Assembly (NCBI GenBank): GCA_946480245.1
Contig: CAMLIZ010000041.1
Span: forward strand, 1-33,472
Origin: an uncultured Pseudomonadota bacterium
GTDB taxonomy: Bacteria; Pseudomonadota; Gammaproteobacteria; Burkholderiales; Burkholderiaceae
Direction: 5' to 3'
Length of the DNA: 33,472 nt
The notes under the pieces are model-generated. The model was given only the letters and a program-made list of their open reading frames with translations, made no database searches and was not told the DNA's origin. Made by a program: the position numbers and the translations under genes. Of the stretch, positions 1 to 9,780 are shown in pieces (position 1 is the first letter of the stretch; the number at the start of each line of letters is the position of its first letter).

Positions 1-632
1 ACACCATCGTGCGCATGGTGCGTGAGGTGCAGGAGGTCACGGCGATGGGCTGCGAGGTGGCCGTGGTCATTGGCGGCGGCAACATCTTCCGTGGGGTGGC
101 CGGCGGTTCGGTGGGTATGGACCGCGCCACTGCCGACTACATGGGCATGCTGGCGACGGTGATGAACGCGCTGGCACTGGCCGACACGATGCGCCAGGAG
201 GGCCTGACGGCCCGCGTCATGTCGGCCATCGCGATCGAGCAAGTGGTGGAGTCGTACGTGCGACCAAAGGCGCTGCAGTACCTCGAAGAAGGCAAGGTGG
301 TGATCTTCGCGGCCGGCACTGGCAACCCGTTCTTCACCACCGATACGGCGGCCGCACTGCGTGGCGCCGAGATCGGTGCGGAGATCGTGCTGAAGGCCAC
401 CAAGGTCGACGGCGTGTACAGCGCCGACCCCAAGAAGAACCCCGAGGCCACGCGCTACGCCAACATCAGTTTCGACGAGGCCATCTCGCGCAACTTGCAG
501 GTGATGGACGCCACCGCGTTCGCGCTGTGCCGCGACCAGAAGCTGCCGATCAAGGTGTTTTCCATTTTCAAGCCCGGCGCGTTGAAGCGGGTGGTGCTCG
601 GCGATGACGAGGGCACCCTGGTTCACGTGTGA
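1..632 (+). CDS. pyrH: UMP kinase PyrH, 5' end truncated by window edge
   Basis: Phosphorylates UMP to UDP with ATP in the cytoplasm, the step that commits pyrimidines to nucleotide and UDP-sugar synthesis. The reading frame is open from base 3, and codons upstream of the first in-frame GTG/ATG (9/15) still read as family sequence ([10 protein letters not shown]), so the true start lies outside the window. About 210 C-terminal residues remain of the usual roughly 240. Visible marks of the bacterial amino-acid-kinase fold are [11 protein letters not shown] near the start, the [19 protein letters not shown] stretch, the [15 protein letters not shown] nucleotide and UTP region, and [18 protein letters not shown]. 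Frr follows after 18 bases, the usual pyrH-frr pairing. Nothing odd apart from truncation; identification is secure. Confidence 0.97.
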   Translation, partial: TIVRMVREVQEVTAMGCEVAVVIGGGNIFRGVAGGSVGMDRATADYMGMLATVMNALALADTMRQEGLTARVMSAIAIEQVVESYVRPKALQYLEEGKVVIFAAGTGNPFFTTDTAAALRGAEIGAEIVLKATKVDGVYSADPKKNPEATRYANISFDEAISRNLQVMDATAFALCRDQKLPIKVFSIFKPGALKRVVLGDDEGTLVHV

Positions 633-650
633 GGCGTCGAGGAGCAGAGC

Positions 651-1211
651 ATGACGATTGCCGACATCAAGAACACCGCACAGGCCAAGATGGCCAAATC
701 GGTCGAATCCTTCAAGACCGAATTGCAGAAGATCCGCACCGGCCGCGCCCACCCCGGCATCCTGGACCAGGTGCATGTGGACTACTACGGCTCGATGGTG
801 CCGATCAGCCAGGTGGCCAACGTATCGCTGCTCGACGCCCGCACCATCAGCGTGCAGCCCTGGGAAAAGGGCATGGGTCCGAAGATCGAGAAGGCGATTC
901 GCGAATCGGATCTCGGCCTGAACCCGTCCGCACAAGGCGACCTGCTCCGCGTGCCGATGCCCGCGTTGACCGAAGAGCGTCGCAAGGACCTGACCAAGGT
1001 GGTGCGTCACGCCGGCGAGGAAGCCAAGGTCGCGGTTCGCAACCTGCGCCGCGACGCCAACGAGCACCTGAAGAAGCTGTTGAAGGACAAGCTTGCCACC
1101 GAGGACGACGAGCGTCGTGCACAGGACGATGTTCAGAAGCTCACCGACAAGACGATTGCCGAGATCGACAAGCTGATCGCCGGCAAGGAATCGGAAATCC
1201 TGGCTGTCTGA
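651..1211 (+). CDS. frr: Ribosome recycling factor
   Basis: Splits post-termination ribosomes together with EF-G so subunits can be reused. The 186-residue product has the family length (about 185) and its signature segments: the N-terminal helix [33 protein letters not shown], the [14 protein letters not shown] turn, [15 protein letters not shown], and the C-terminal helix [18 protein letters not shown]. The ATG is preceded at about 8 bases by GAGGAG, a strong ribosome site, which fixes the start. It follows pyrH and precedes uppS, the standard proteobacterial order. Normal in every respect. Confidence 0.98.
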   Translation: MTIADIKNTAQAKMAKSVESFKTELQKIRTGRAHPGILDQVHVDYYGSMVPISQVANVSLLDARTISVQPWEKGMGPKIEKAIRESDLGLNPSAQGDLLRVPMPALTEERRKDLTKVVRHAGEEAKVAVRNLRRDANEHLKKLLKDKLATEDDERRAQDDVQKLTDKTIAEIDKLIAGKESEILAV

Positions 1212-1227
1212 GCGGAGCACCAAGAGT

Positions 1228-1983
1228 TTGTCTTCCACTGTTGCTCCCGGCGCACGCGGCGCCATTCCGCGCCATGTGGCCATCGTGATGGACGGCAACG
1301 GCCGCTGGGCCAAGAAGCGCTTCATGCCGCGCTTCTTCGGTCATAAGCAGGGCGTGGACGCCTTGGTGCGTACCGTGCAGGCTTGTGCCGACCGCGGCAT
1401 TCGCTACCTCACCGTCTTTGCGTTCTCGTCGGAGAACTGGAAGCGGCCCACCGAAGAGGTGTCGGGCTTGATGAGCCTGGTGCTGGTGGCGGTGTCCAAG
1501 TACCTGACGAAGCTGGCCAAGGAAGGCGTGCGCATTCGCATCGTCGGCGATCGGGACGCCGTGTCGGACAAGGTGCGCCAGGCCTGGGACGAGGCGGAGC
1601 GCGCCACCGCGCACAACACGCGCATCACGCTGTCGGTCGCATTCAACTATGGCGGCCGATGGGATGTGGTGCAGGCCTGTCGGCAAGCGATGAGCGCCGG
1701 GGTGCGCCCCGAGGAGCTTACCGAGGCTGTGCTGAGCCGATACATGGCGATGAGTTACGCCCCCGATCCGGATCTGTTCATCCGCACCGGTGGTGAGGTG
1801 CGCATCAGCAACTTCCTGCTGTGGCAGGTGGCGTATTCCGAATTCGTCTTCACCGATTGCCTATGGCCCGACTTCGGCGAGGCCGAGCTCGATGCCGCGC
1901 TGGCCACGTTCGCCGCGCGCGAACGCCGCTTCGGTGGCGTGCCCGGCGAGGCCAACGCTTCGCTCGCCGAAGACGCGGCTTGA
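1228..1983 (+). CDS. uppS: Undecaprenyl diphosphate synthase (cis-prenyltransferase)
   Basis: Adds eight isopentenyl units in cis to farnesyl diphosphate, making the C55 lipid carrier for peptidoglycan and O-antigen. The product is 251 residues. The catalytic Asp22 lies in HVAIVMDGNGRWA, followed by the FGHKQG segment, FAFSSENWKRP, and the C-terminal RTGGEVRISNFLLWQ and DCLWPDF motifs. The latter reads RTGGEVRISNF where many homologues have RTSGE.RLSNF, a mild variant. The chosen start is a TTG 16 bases after frr; no in-frame ATG stands before the conserved domain and the N-terminus has a usual 15-residue leader. CdsA follows after 10 bases, so the lipid-carrier and phospholipid steps are coupled in one transcript. 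Confidence 0.96.
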   Translation: MSSTVAPGARGAIPRHVAIVMDGNGRWAKKRFMPRFFGHKQGVDALVRTVQACADRGIRYLTVFAFSSENWKRPTEEVSGLMSLVLVAVSKYLTKLAKEGVRIRIVGDRDAVSDKVRQAWDEAERATAHNTRITLSVAFNYGGRWDVVQACRQAMSAGVRPEELTEAVLSRYMAMSYAPDPDLFIRTGGEVRISNFLLWQVAYSEFVFTDCLWPDFGEAELDAALATFAARERRFGGVPGEANASLAEDAA

Positions 1984-1993
1984 AGACCACCAC

Positions 1994-2830
1994 ATGCTGA
2001 AGCAGCGCGTCATCACCGCCGTCGTGCTGCTGGCTGTGCTGCTGCCCGCGCTCTTCGCGCCGATGCTGTGGCCGTTCGCGGCGCTTACGCTGCTGGCCAT
2101 CGCTGCTGCCGGATGGGAATGGGCGCGGCTCAATCAACTGGGCGCATCGGCGGCTATCGGCACCGCTGCCTTCGTCGTCGCGGGCGGCGTGCTCGCCTGG
2201 ACGATGGGCTGGACCACCGCCACACCGTCTTCGGCCTGGTGGCTGGCGACCGCTCTCTGGGTGCTTGGCGGCGCGCTTGCCTTGCGTGGCGGGCCGTCTG
2301 GCTGGCCGCACGTGCCCCGTGTGCTGCGCTGGGCCATCGGCTGCGTCGCGCTGTGGGCCGGCTGGCTCGCGCTGTGCTACGCCAAGGCCAACGGCGTGAA
2401 CTTCCTGCTCTCGGTCTTCTGCCTCGTATGGGCTGCTGACATCTCGGCCTATTTCGGCGGCCGCGCCTTCGGCCGCCGCAAGCTGGCGCCGACGATCAGC
2501 CCCGGCAAGAGCTGGGAGGGGGTGCTGAGCGGCATGCTGGGGGTGCTGCTGCTGGCCGCGGCGTGGATGGCGTTCGATGCGCACGTCGCGGTCGACTCGC
2601 CCAGCCTCTATACGCAGTTGGCAGGTACCTGGGGAATCGGCGGCCTTGTGGTCTGCCTCCTGGCCCTGGCTGGCATGAGCGTGGTGGGTGACCTGTTCGA
2701 GTCACTGGTCAAGCGCGCGGCCGGAGCCAAGGATTCGAGTCAATTGCTGCCCGGTCACGGCGGTGTGCTGGATCGGGTCGACGCGCTGTTGCCGGTGTTC
2801 CCGATCGCGCTGGCACTGTCGCTGGCCTGA
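1994..2830 (+). CDS. cdsA: Phosphatidate cytidylyltransferase
   Basis: Inner-membrane enzyme that makes CDP-diacylglycerol from phosphatidic acid and CTP, precursor of all phospholipids. From ATG 1994 the product is 278 residues with about seven or eight hydrophobic segments, beginning MLKQRVITAVVLLAVLLPAL. The C-terminal family signature is complete: SLVKRAAGAKDSSQLLPGHG followed by VLDRVDALLP. AADISAYFGGRAFGRRKL and SPGKSWEG form the other conserved blocks. The frame stays open upstream into uppS, but that extension (arginine-rich, unlike the family) is a shadow. No strong Shine-Dalgarno is visible, so translational coupling to uppS ten bases upstream is likely. Dxr follows. Confidence 0.96.
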   Translation: MLKQRVITAVVLLAVLLPALFAPMLWPFAALTLLAIAAAGWEWARLNQLGASAAIGTAAFVVAGGVLAWTMGWTTATPSSAWWLATALWVLGGALALRGGPSGWPHVPRVLRWAIGCVALWAGWLALCYAKANGVNFLLSVFCLVWAADISAYFGGRAFGRRKLAPTISPGKSWEGVLSGMLGVLLLAAAWMAFDAHVAVDSPSLYTQLAGTWGIGGLVVCLLALAGMSVVGDLFESLVKRAAGAKDSSQLLPGHGGVLDRVDALLPVFPIALALSLA

Positions 2831-2848
2831 GCTTCACGAAAGACACCT

Positions 2849-4036
2849 GTGACGCGACAACGCGTATGCATTCTCGGCTCTACCGGCTCGATCGGTACGA
2901 GCACGCTCGACGTCGTGGCGCGGCACCCCGATCGTTTCGAGGTATTTGCGCTCACTGCGCACAGCCAGGTCGATGCGCTGGCGATGCAGTGCCTGCAATG
3001 GCGCCCACGCTTCGCCGCCGTCGGCAATCCACAGGCGGCACGCGACTTGCGTGGCCGGCTGCGGGAGGCAGGTGTTCGCACCGAGGTGCTGGAGGGGGCG
3101 CAGGCCTTGTGTGACCTGGGGGCACATCCCGAGGTCGATGTCGTGATGGGAGCGATCGTCGGCGCGGCCGGCCTCGGGCCTTGTCTTGCCGCGGCGCGCG
3201 CCGGCAAGCGCCTGCTGCTGGCCAACAAGGAAGCACTCGTCGTTGGCGGTGGGCACTTCATGCGCGCGGTGCGCGAGGGTGGTGCCACGCTGCTGCCAAT
3301 CGATAGCGAGCACTCCGCGATCTTCCAGTGCCTGCCCGAGGATCGCCAGGCGTGGCCCGCACGCGTGGATCACATCGTGCTTACCGCGTCCGGCGGTCCC
3401 TTCCGTCAGCGTGACCCGTCCACGCTGACCGCCGTCACCCCCGATGAAGCCTGCGCCCATCCGAACTGGGTGATGGGTCGCAAGATCTCCGTCGACTCCG
3501 CCACCATGATGAACAAGGCGCTGGAGGTGATCGAAGCACGTTGGCTGTTCGATCTGCGCCCGGAGCAGATCCGCGTCGTGATCCATCCGCAGAGCCTCAT
3601 CCATTCGATGGTGGTGTGTCGCGATGGCTCGGTGCTGGCGCAGTTGGGCACGCCCGACATGCGCATGCCCATCAGCTATGGCCTGGCTTGGCCCGAGCGC
3701 ATCGAATCCGGTGCGGACGTGCCCGATTTCCACACGCTGTCCGCGCTCACCTTCGAAGCGCCCGATCCGGCGCGTTTTCCAGGCCTTCAGCTGGCCTGGG
3801 ATGCGCTGCGCGGGCCGGACGGCAGCAGTGCCGTGCTCAACGCGGCCAACGAGGTAGCCGTGGCTGCCTTTCTCGATCGTCGCCTGGGCTTCGACGCCAT
3901 CCATCGCGTCAACGCGGCGACGATCGAAGCGGTGCAGCCCGGGCTCGGGCCCGACGCCGTCCTCGACGACCTGCTCGCGCTCGATGCGCGCGCTCGTGCT
4001 CATGCCGGCGAATGCGTACGGAGGATGGCGCTGTGA
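2849..4036 (+). CDS. dxr: 1-deoxy-D-xylulose 5-phosphate reductoisomerase
   Basis: Rearranges and reduces DXP to 2-C-methyl-D-erythritol 4-phosphate with NADPH, the committed step of the MEP isoprenoid pathway that feeds UppS. The product is 395 residues, the normal length. The nucleotide-binding [14 protein letters not shown] lies at residues 10-23, then [12 protein letters not shown], the metal and substrate segment [19 protein letters not shown], and NPNW-type [20 protein letters not shown] leading to [13 protein letters not shown] 2849 is used as start because the nucleotide-binding strand begins five residues later. Its TGA overlaps the GTG of rseP by four bases. Confidence 0.97.
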   Translation: MTRQRVCILGSTGSIGTSTLDVVARHPDRFEVFALTAHSQVDALAMQCLQWRPRFAAVGNPQAARDLRGRLREAGVRTEVLEGAQALCDLGAHPEVDVVMGAIVGAAGLGPCLAAARAGKRLLLANKEALVVGGGHFMRAVREGGATLLPIDSEHSAIFQCLPEDRQAWPARVDHIVLTASGGPFRQRDPSTLTAVTPDEACAHPNWVMGRKISVDSATMMNKALEVIEARWLFDLRPEQIRVVIHPQSLIHSMVVCRDGSVLAQLGTPDMRMPISYGLAWPERIESGADVPDFHTLSALTFEAPDPARFPGLQLAWDALRGPDGSSAVLNAANEVAVAAFLDRRLGFDAIHRVNAATIEAVQPGLGPDAVLDDLLALDARARAHAGECVRRMAL

Positions 4037-5421
4037 TCACGATGGTGTTGTCCTTCGTTCTCACGCTTGGCGTGCTGATCGTCGTGCACGAGTTCGCCCA
4101 CTACCGAACCGCGGTGGCATGCGGGGTGAAGGTGCAGCGCTTCTCGATCGGCTTTGGTCGGGTGCTGTGGCGTCGCCAGCCGCGGGCGGACGGCACAGAG
4201 TTCGTGATCTCTGCGCTGCCGTTGGGTGGTTATGTGCGCTGGATCGACGACCGCGAGCATCCGCCGATCAGCGCGGCCGAGCATCGCTATACCTTTGCCA
4301 GCAAGCCGGTGTGGCAACGCGCGCTGATCGTAGCGGCGGGGCCGGTGTCCAACCTGTTGCTGGCCGTGCTGCTGTACGCCGCCGCGCATTGGATCGGCGT
4401 GGACGAACCGAAGGCGTTGCTGTCGGCGCCTATGGCTGGCAGCCTGGCCGAGGCAGCCGGTCTGCATGCGGGTGAACTGGTCACGGCCACAGGTGTTCCG
4501 GACGAATCGCAGGCGGATCCCGACTGGACCGAGGTGCGCTCCATGAGCGACCTGCGCTGGGCCATCACCCAGGCCGCCATGCGGGGCGCGCCGCTGGCGC
4601 TGCGCGTCGCCGAGCCCGGCGGGCACGGCACCCGGACTGCCGTGCTGGCACTGGACCAACTCGGGTCGCGCGAGATCGATGCCGCGCTCGTGCAGCGCAT
4701 CGGCATTGGCGCGCCGTACAGCGAGCCGGTGCTGGGCGAGGTAAAGGCGGGCGGCCCGGCGGCGCAGGCCGGTCTTCGGGAAGGCGACCATGTCCTGCGA
4801 GTGGACGATCGCCCGGTGCGCGACGGCGTCACCTTGCGTGCGCGCATCCTGCAAAGCGCCAAGGCCGGTACGCCCGCACCGCAGCGCTGGACCGTGGAGC
4901 GAGGCGGCCAGATCGTCGAGCTGACCGTGCAGCCGCGTGTGGTCTCCGAGGCCGGCCAGAACGTTGGCCGCATCGACGCCTACGTTGGCCAGCCGCCGCA
5001 GATGGTGACCGTGCGCTACGGTCCCATCGACGGCCTGCTGCAGGGCGCGCGGCGCACCTGGGAGGTGTCGGCGCTGACGCTGAAGATGATGGGGCGCATG
5101 CTGGTCGGCCAGGCGTCGCTGCGCAATCTCAGCGGGCCGCTGACGATCGCCGACTACGCCAGCCAGTCGGTGCACGAGGGGCTCGCGTACTATCTCGGCT
5201 TCCTGGCGCTGGTCAGCGTAAGCCTCGGCGTGCTGAACCTGCTGCCGTTGCCGCTGCTCGATGGTGGCCACCTCATGTATTACATTTTCGAGGCCGTGAC
5301 CGGGCGGCCCGTGGCCGGCGTGTGGCTGAAGTGGCTGCAAGGCGGGGGCATGCTGATCATGCTGCTGCTGATGTCGCTGGCCTTGTACAACGACGTGGCC
5401 CGCTTCCTGGGCCTGCACTGA
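4033..5421 (+). CDS. rseP: RseP site-2 intramembrane metalloprotease
   Basis: Inner-membrane zinc protease of the sigma-E envelope-stress cascade: it cuts the anti-sigma factor RseA within the membrane after DegS. From GTG 4033 the product is 462 residues. The zinc motif is H19-E-F-A-H23 in the first membrane helix; most relatives have Gly, not Ala, before the second His, which keeps HEXXH intact. Two PDZ domains occupy the middle (about 115-330), and the third zinc ligand lies in the late helix [15 protein letters not shown] 4033 gives the usual 18 residues before HEXXH and a GTGA overlap with dxr; ATG 4042 is the alternative. Its place before bamA and skp, which are envelope-assembly genes, is typical of betaproteobacteria. 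Confidence 0.96.
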   Translation: MITMVLSFVLTLGVLIVVHEFAHYRTAVACGVKVQRFSIGFGRVLWRRQPRADGTEFVISALPLGGYVRWIDDREHPPISAAEHRYTFASKPVWQRALIVAAGPVSNLLLAVLLYAAAHWIGVDEPKALLSAPMAGSLAEAAGLHAGELVTATGVPDESQADPDWTEVRSMSDLRWAITQAAMRGAPLALRVAEPGGHGTRTAVLALDQLGSREIDAALVQRIGIGAPYSEPVLGEVKAGGPAAQAGLREGDHVLRVDDRPVRDGVTLRARILQSAKAGTPAPQRWTVERGGQIVELTVQPRVVSEAGQNVGRIDAYVGQPPQMVTVRYGPIDGLLQGARRTWEVSALTLKMMGRMLVGQASLRNLSGPLTIADYASQSVHEGLAYYLGFLALVSVSLGVLNLLPLPLLDGGHLMYYIFEAVTGRPVAGVWLKWLQGGGMLIMLLLMSLALYNDVARFLGLH

Positions 5422-5432
5422 TCCCCTTTCCG

Positions 5433-7751
5433 ATGCACTTTGCCGATCGCTCCTTCCTGCGCCCTGTTGCCGCGTGCGTGGCCCTTGCGAGCGCCGCCTA
5501 CGCCCCCGTGGCCCAGGCGGTCGAACCCTTCACGCTGAAGGACATCCGCATCGAGGGCCTGCAGCGCACCGATCCGGGGACGGTGTTCGCGGCGCTGCCC
5601 TTCCGCGTGGGCGACACATACACGGACGACAAGGGTGCTGCGGCGCTGCGCGCGTTGTTCGCCACCGGCCTGTTCAAGGACGTGCGCATCGAGATCGAAG
5701 GCGACGTGGCGGTGCTCATCGTCGAGGAGCGGCCCACGATCTCGAACGTGAGCTTCGTCGGCTTGCATGAGTTCGACAAGGACACGCTGCTGAAGTCACT
5801 CAAGGACGCCGGCATCGGCGAGGGGCTGCCGTTCGACAAGGCGCTGATCGACCGTGCCGAGCAGGAGATCAAGCGCCAGTACTTGTCCCGCAGCCTGTAT
5901 GGCGCGGAGGTCACCACCACCGTGACGCCGCTCGAGCGCAATCGCGTGAACGTCACGTTCACGATGAACGAAGGCGACGCGGCCCACATCAAGGACATCC
6001 ACATCGTCGGCAACAAGGCCTTCTCGGAAGGCACGCTGCTCGACCTGTTCGAACTCACCAAGTCCGGCTGGCTCACCTGGTACACCAAGAACGACCGCTA
6101 CTCGCGCGCCAAGCTCAACGCCGACCTGGAGACGCTGCGTGCGTACTACATGGACCACGGGTATCTCGAGTTCGCCGTCGAGTCCACCCAGGTGACGATC
6201 TCGCCCGACAAGCAGGACATCACGATCAACATCACCGTGCACGAAGGGCAGCCCTACACCGTGACCGGGATCAAGCTCGAGGGCGACTACCTGGGCAAGG
6301 AAGACGAGTTCAAGCGCCTCGTCACCATCAAGCCCGGGCAGGCCTACCGCGGCAAGGACGTCGCCGACACCACCAAGGCCATGACGGATCGCTTCGGCGT
6401 CTACGGCTACGCCTTTGCGCAGGTGGAGTCGCGCCCGGAGATCGACCGCGCCACCGGGCAGGTGGTCGTGGTACTGGCTGGCACCCCGCAGCGGCGGGTG
6501 TATGTGCGGCGCATCAACGTGGCTGGCAACACCCGCACGCGGGACGAGGTGGTGCGGCGCGAGTTCCGGCAGTTCGAGTCGTCGTGGTACGACGGCCAGA
6601 AGATCAAGTTGTCGCGCGATCGTGTCGAGCGCCTGGGCTACTTCAAGGACGTCAACGTCGAGACCAACGAGGTGCCGTCGGCGCCGGACCAGGTGGACCT
6701 GGTCGTCAACGTCGAGGAGCGTCCCACCGGCAACCTGCAGGTGGGCGCGGGCTACTCCAGTGCCGAGAAGCTGTCACTCACGGCGTCCATTCGTCAGGAC
6801 AACGTGTTTGGCTCCGGCAATTACCTCGGCCTCGACCTGAACACGAGCAAGAGCAACCGCACGCTGGTGTTCAGCACCGTCGACCCGTACTTCACGATCG
6901 ACGGTATCTCGCGCGCGATCGACCTGTATTACCGCAAGTCCACGCCGCTCAACCAGGCCAGCACCGACTACTCGATCACCCAGCCGGGCGCCTCTATCCG
7001 TTTCGGCGTGCCATTCTCCGAGTACGACACGGTGTTCTTCGGCATCGGCATGGAACGCACCGAGATTCGCGGGTCTCAGCTGCCGTCGCAGTACACCACG
7101 TACATCGCCCAGTACGGTGAGAACAGCAACACCATCCCGGTCACCGTGGGCTGGCAGCGCGACGAGCGCGACAGCGTTCTCACACCCACCGCCGGCCGCA
7201 TGGAGCGGGTGAATCTCGAGTGGGGCGCTGCCGGCGACACGCGCTACCTGCGCAGCAACTTGCAGTACCAGGAGTACTTCAAGCTGCCGGTGTTCAGCAA
7301 GCTCACGCTGGGCATCAATGCCGAACTCGGCTATGGCAAAGGCTTGCAGGGCCGGCCGTACCCGGTGTTCAAGAACTTCTACGGTGGCGGCCTGGGTTCC
7401 GTGCGCGTGTTCGATCAAGGCTCTCTCGGCCAGGTGGACACCACCGGCGCCTACATCGGCGGCAACAAGAAGTTCAACGTCAACGCCGAGCTGTACTTCC
7501 CCGTTCCTGGTACGGGCAACGACAAGTCCCTGCGCATCTTCGCGTTCACCGACGCCGGCAACGTGTGGTGGGAGAAGAAGCCGGTCGACTATCAGATCCC
7601 CGGCGGCAATCCAATCCGTGTTTCGGCGGGCGTGGGCCTGAGCTGGCTCTCGCCGGTGGGGCCGCTGAAGCTCAGCTACGGGCGTCCGATCCGCTACAAG
7701 TCGGACGATAAAATCCAACGCTTCCAATTCCAGATCGGGACCGCCTTCTGA
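5433..7751 (+). CDS. bamA: Outer-membrane protein assembly factor BamA
   Basis: Core of the BAM complex that folds beta-barrel proteins into the outer membrane. From ATG 5433 the product is 772 residues. A signal peptide (1 to about 30, ending APVAQA) is followed by five POTRA repeats to about residue 420, starting FTLKDIRIEGLQRTDPGTVF, with GNTRTRDEVVRREF in the last, then a 16-strand barrel. The chain ends in Phe (FQFQIGTAF), the usual barrel-terminal signal. The frame is open far upstream into rseP, but only ATG 5433 gives a signal peptide. The gene starts 11 bases after rseP and overlaps skp by one base. No strong Shine-Dalgarno is visible. Confidence 0.97.
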   Translation: MHFADRSFLRPVAACVALASAAYAPVAQAVEPFTLKDIRIEGLQRTDPGTVFAALPFRVGDTYTDDKGAAALRALFATGLFKDVRIEIEGDVAVLIVEERPTISNVSFVGLHEFDKDTLLKSLKDAGIGEGLPFDKALIDRAEQEIKRQYLSRSLYGAEVTTTVTPLERNRVNVTFTMNEGDAAHIKDIHIVGNKAFSEGTLLDLFELTKSGWLTWYTKNDRYSRAKLNADLETLRAYYMDHGYLEFAVESTQVTISPDKQDITINITVHEGQPYTVTGIKLEGDYLGKEDEFKRLVTIKPGQAYRGKDVADTTKAMTDRFGVYGYAFAQVESRPEIDRATGQVVVVLAGTPQRRVYVRRINVAGNTRTRDEVVRREFRQFESSWYDGQKIKLSRDRVERLGYFKDVNVETNEVPSAPDQVDLVVNVEERPTGNLQVGAGYSSAEKLSLTASIRQDNVFGSGNYLGLDLNTSKSNRTLVFSTVDPYFTIDGISRAIDLYYRKSTPLNQASTDYSITQPGASIRFGVPFSEYDTVFFGIGMERTEIRGSQLPSQYTTYIAQYGENSNTIPVTVGWQRDERDSVLTPTAGRMERVNLEWGAAGDTRYLRSNLQYQEYFKLPVFSKLTLGINAELGYGKGLQGRPYPVFKNFYGGGLGSVRVFDQGSLGQVDTTGAYIGGNKKFNVNAELYFPVPGTGNDKSLRIFAFTDAGNVWWEKKPVDYQIPGGNPIRVSAGVGLSWLSPVGPLKLSYGRPIRYKSDDKIQRFQFQIGTAF

Positions 7752-8263
7752 TGAATACCCTGTCCATGTTGAGAGCCCTGGGCGTGGCCGCCGCGCTGGC
7801 GGCAGCCGGCGCAGCAGTGCAGGCGCAGGAGCTGAAGATCGGGTACGTCAACGCCGAGCGTGTGCTGCGCGAGGCGGCACCCGCCAAGGCTGCCCAGGCG
7901 AAGCTCGAGGCCGAGTTCGGCAAGCGCGAGAAGGAGCTCAACGACGTTGCGGCGCGCTTGAAGGCAGCCTCGGACAAGCTCGAGAAGGAGGCGCCCACGC
8001 TGTCCGAGGCGGAGCGCAACCGCCGCCAGCGCGATCTCGTGGAGCAGGACCGCGACTTCCAGCGCAAGCGCCGCGAGCTGCAGGAGGATCTGGCGCAGCG
8101 CAAGAACGAAGAACTGGCCGCCGTGCTGGAGCGCTCGAACCGGGTGATCAAGTCGATCTTCGACAGCGAGAAGTACGACTTGATCGTGCAGGACGCTGTG
8201 TTCGCCAGTCCTCGCGTGGACATCACGAAGAAGGTGATCGACGCGCTGAACGCCGGCAAGTGA
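7751..8263 (+). CDS. skp: Periplasmic chaperone Skp/OmpH
   Basis: Trimeric periplasmic holdase that carries unfolded outer-membrane proteins from Sec to BamA. The 170-residue product has a signal peptide (about 1-25, cleaved after AVQA) and then the family core: a short strand KIGYVNAERVL, a long charged coiled coil (about 45-130, rich in Lys/Glu/Arg, with no proline run), and the closing strand SEKYDLIVQDAVFASPRVDITKKVI. Its ATG overlaps the bamA stop (TGATG), so the two are translationally coupled. A hairpin with a T-run begins six bases after its stop. Confidence 0.95.
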   Translation: MNTLSMLRALGVAAALAAAGAAVQAQELKIGYVNAERVLREAAPAKAAQAKLEAEFGKREKELNDVAARLKAASDKLEKEAPTLSEAERNRRQRDLVEQDRDFQRKRRELQEDLAQRKNEELAAVLERSNRVIKSIFDSEKYDLIVQDAVFASPRVDITKKVIDALNAGK

Positions 8264-8269
8264 TCACCG

Positions 8270-8291
8270 CGGGGCCGCTGGCCCCGTTTTT
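8270..8291 (+). terminator. Intrinsic terminator or attenuator between skp and lpxD
   Basis: Seven-base-pair GC-only stem (8270-8276 pairs with 8280-8286) with a three-base loop, followed directly by TTTTT at 8287-8291. It has the form of a rho-independent terminator, yet lpxD starts only 13 bases later and no new promoter fits in that space. It may therefore lower rather than stop transcription into the lipid A genes. The hairpin is seen directly; the effect is inferred. Confidence 0.7.
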
Positions 8292-8303
8292 CATTGAGGC
8301 ACC

Positions 8304-9329
8304 ATGCCGCAAGTGCAGCTGTCCGACATCGTGAACCGACTCGGCGGCGAGCTGGTTGGCGACCCCACGCTGAGCATCGAGCGCATCGCGCCGCTGCAGG
8401 GCGCGACGCCCACCACGATCTCGTTCCTCGCCAATCCTCGCTACCAGCAACAGCTGGCCGATAGCAGCGCTGGTTGTGTCATCGTCGCGCCAGCTGCGCG
8501 CGATGCCGCCGCGGCCCGCGGCGCGACGATCGTCACGCCTGATCCGTACCTGTATTTCGCACGCCTCACCCAATGGTGGGCGCAGATGCTTCGACCGGCG
8601 CCGCAGCCCGGCGTGCATGCCAGCGCCGTGGTGGAGGCGGGTGCGCAGATCGACCCGAGCGCGAGCATCGGCGCTTTCGCCTTTGTGGGGGCGGGTGCCG
8701 TGATCGAGTGCGGCGCAGTGCTCGGTACACATGCGCACGTGGGTGCGCAGGCACGCGTAGGGGCGGGCACCCGGCTGGCGGCGCGCGTTTCACTCGGCGA
8801 GCGCTGCCAAATCGGCGCCGGCGGCATCGTGCACGGGGGCGTCGTGATCGGAGCCGACGGCTTCGGCTTCGCGCCCCACGATGGCCGTTGGGAAAAGATC
8901 GAGCAGCTGGGCGCCGTGCGCATCGGTGACGACGTGGAGATCGGTGCCAATACCTGCATTGACCGTGGTGCCCTCGACGACACCGTGATCGACGATGGCG
9001 TGAAGCTCGACAACCTGATCCAGATCGGCCACAACGTGGTGGTGGGCGCGCACACGGCGATGGCCGGATGTGTTGCCGTGGCCGGCAGCGCCCGCATTGG
9101 GCGGCACTGCACGATCGGCGGGGCGTCGGGCATCGTCGGCCACATCGAGATCGTGGACCACGTGCACGTTTCCGCGTTCACGCTCGTCAGCCGATCGATC
9201 CGCAAGCCGGGGCACTACAGCGGCGCGTTCCCGTTCGACGACAATGCGAGCTGGGAAAAGAATGCCGCCACGTTGCGTCAGCTGCATGCGCTGCGCGATC
9301 GCCTGCGCGCCCTGGAAAAGAAATCATGA
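8304..9329 (+). CDS. lpxD: UDP-3-O-(3-hydroxyacyl)glucosamine N-acyltransferase
   Basis: Third enzyme of lipid A synthesis: transfers a 3-hydroxyacyl chain from ACP to the 2-amino group of UDP-3-O-acylglucosamine. The product is 341 residues. The N-terminal uridine-binding domain (1 to about 100) includes [13 protein letters not shown]. Hexapeptide repeats forming a left-handed beta-helix follow (about 105-290) with the catalytic His243 in [11 protein letters not shown], and a C-terminal helical arm ends the chain. GAGG seven bases before the ATG supports the start. The stop overlaps the fabZ start (ATGA). Confidence 0.97.
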   Translation: MPQVQLSDIVNRLGGELVGDPTLSIERIAPLQGATPTTISFLANPRYQQQLADSSAGCVIVAPAARDAAAARGATIVTPDPYLYFARLTQWWAQMLRPAPQPGVHASAVVEAGAQIDPSASIGAFAFVGAGAVIECGAVLGTHAHVGAQARVGAGTRLAARVSLGERCQIGAGGIVHGGVVIGADGFGFAPHDGRWEKIEQLGAVRIGDDVEIGANTCIDRGALDDTVIDDGVKLDNLIQIGHNVVVGAHTAMAGCVAVAGSARIGRHCTIGGASGIVGHIEIVDHVHVSAFTLVSRSIRKPGHYSGAFPFDDNASWEKNAATLRQLHALRDRLRALEKKS

Positions 9330-9772
9330 CTTCATTGGACATCCACCAGATCCTCGCCAAACTGCCGCACCGCTACCCCTTCCTCCTGGTGGATCGAGTG
9401 CTCGAAATCGAAAAGGGCCAGCATGTGCGGGCGATCAAGAACGTGACGATGAACGAGCCGTTCTTCCAGGGTCACTTCCCCAAGCGCCCGGTGATGCCGG
9501 GCGTGCTGATCCTGGAGGCGATGGCGCAGGCTTCGCTGCTGCTGGCCTTTGCGTCCCTCGACCTCGACCTTCAGGACGATCACGTCTACTACTTCGTCGG
9601 CATCGACGGCGCGCGCTTCAAGCGTCCCGTGGAGCCGGGCGACCAGTTGATGATCGAGATGAAGCTCGACCGCGTGAAGGCGGGCATCTTCAAGTTCAGC
9701 GGCCGCTCGCTGGTGGGCCAGGAAGTGGCCTGTGAGGCCGAGTTGATGTGCACCAAGCGCAAGGTGAGCTGA
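9326..9772 (+). CDS. fabZ: 3-hydroxyacyl-ACP dehydratase FabZ
   Basis: Hot-dog-fold dehydratase of type II fatty-acid synthesis. It competes with LpxA for 3-hydroxyacyl-ACP and so sets the balance between phospholipid and lipid A. From ATG 9326 the product is 148 residues, the usual length. The catalytic His50 lies in [14 protein letters not shown] and Glu64 in [10 protein letters not shown]. The open frame upstream overlaps lpxD and does not resemble the family. The ATG overlaps the lpxD stop by four bases, so synthesis of the two is coupled, as in many Gram-negative genomes. Confidence 0.97.
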   Translation: MTSLDIHQILAKLPHRYPFLLVDRVLEIEKGQHVRAIKNVTMNEPFFQGHFPKRPVMPGVLILEAMAQASLLLAFASLDLDLQDDHVYYFVGIDGARFKRPVEPGDQLMIEMKLDRVKAGIFKFSGRSLVGQEVACEAELMCTKRKVS

Positions 9773-9780
9773 CGCGAGCG

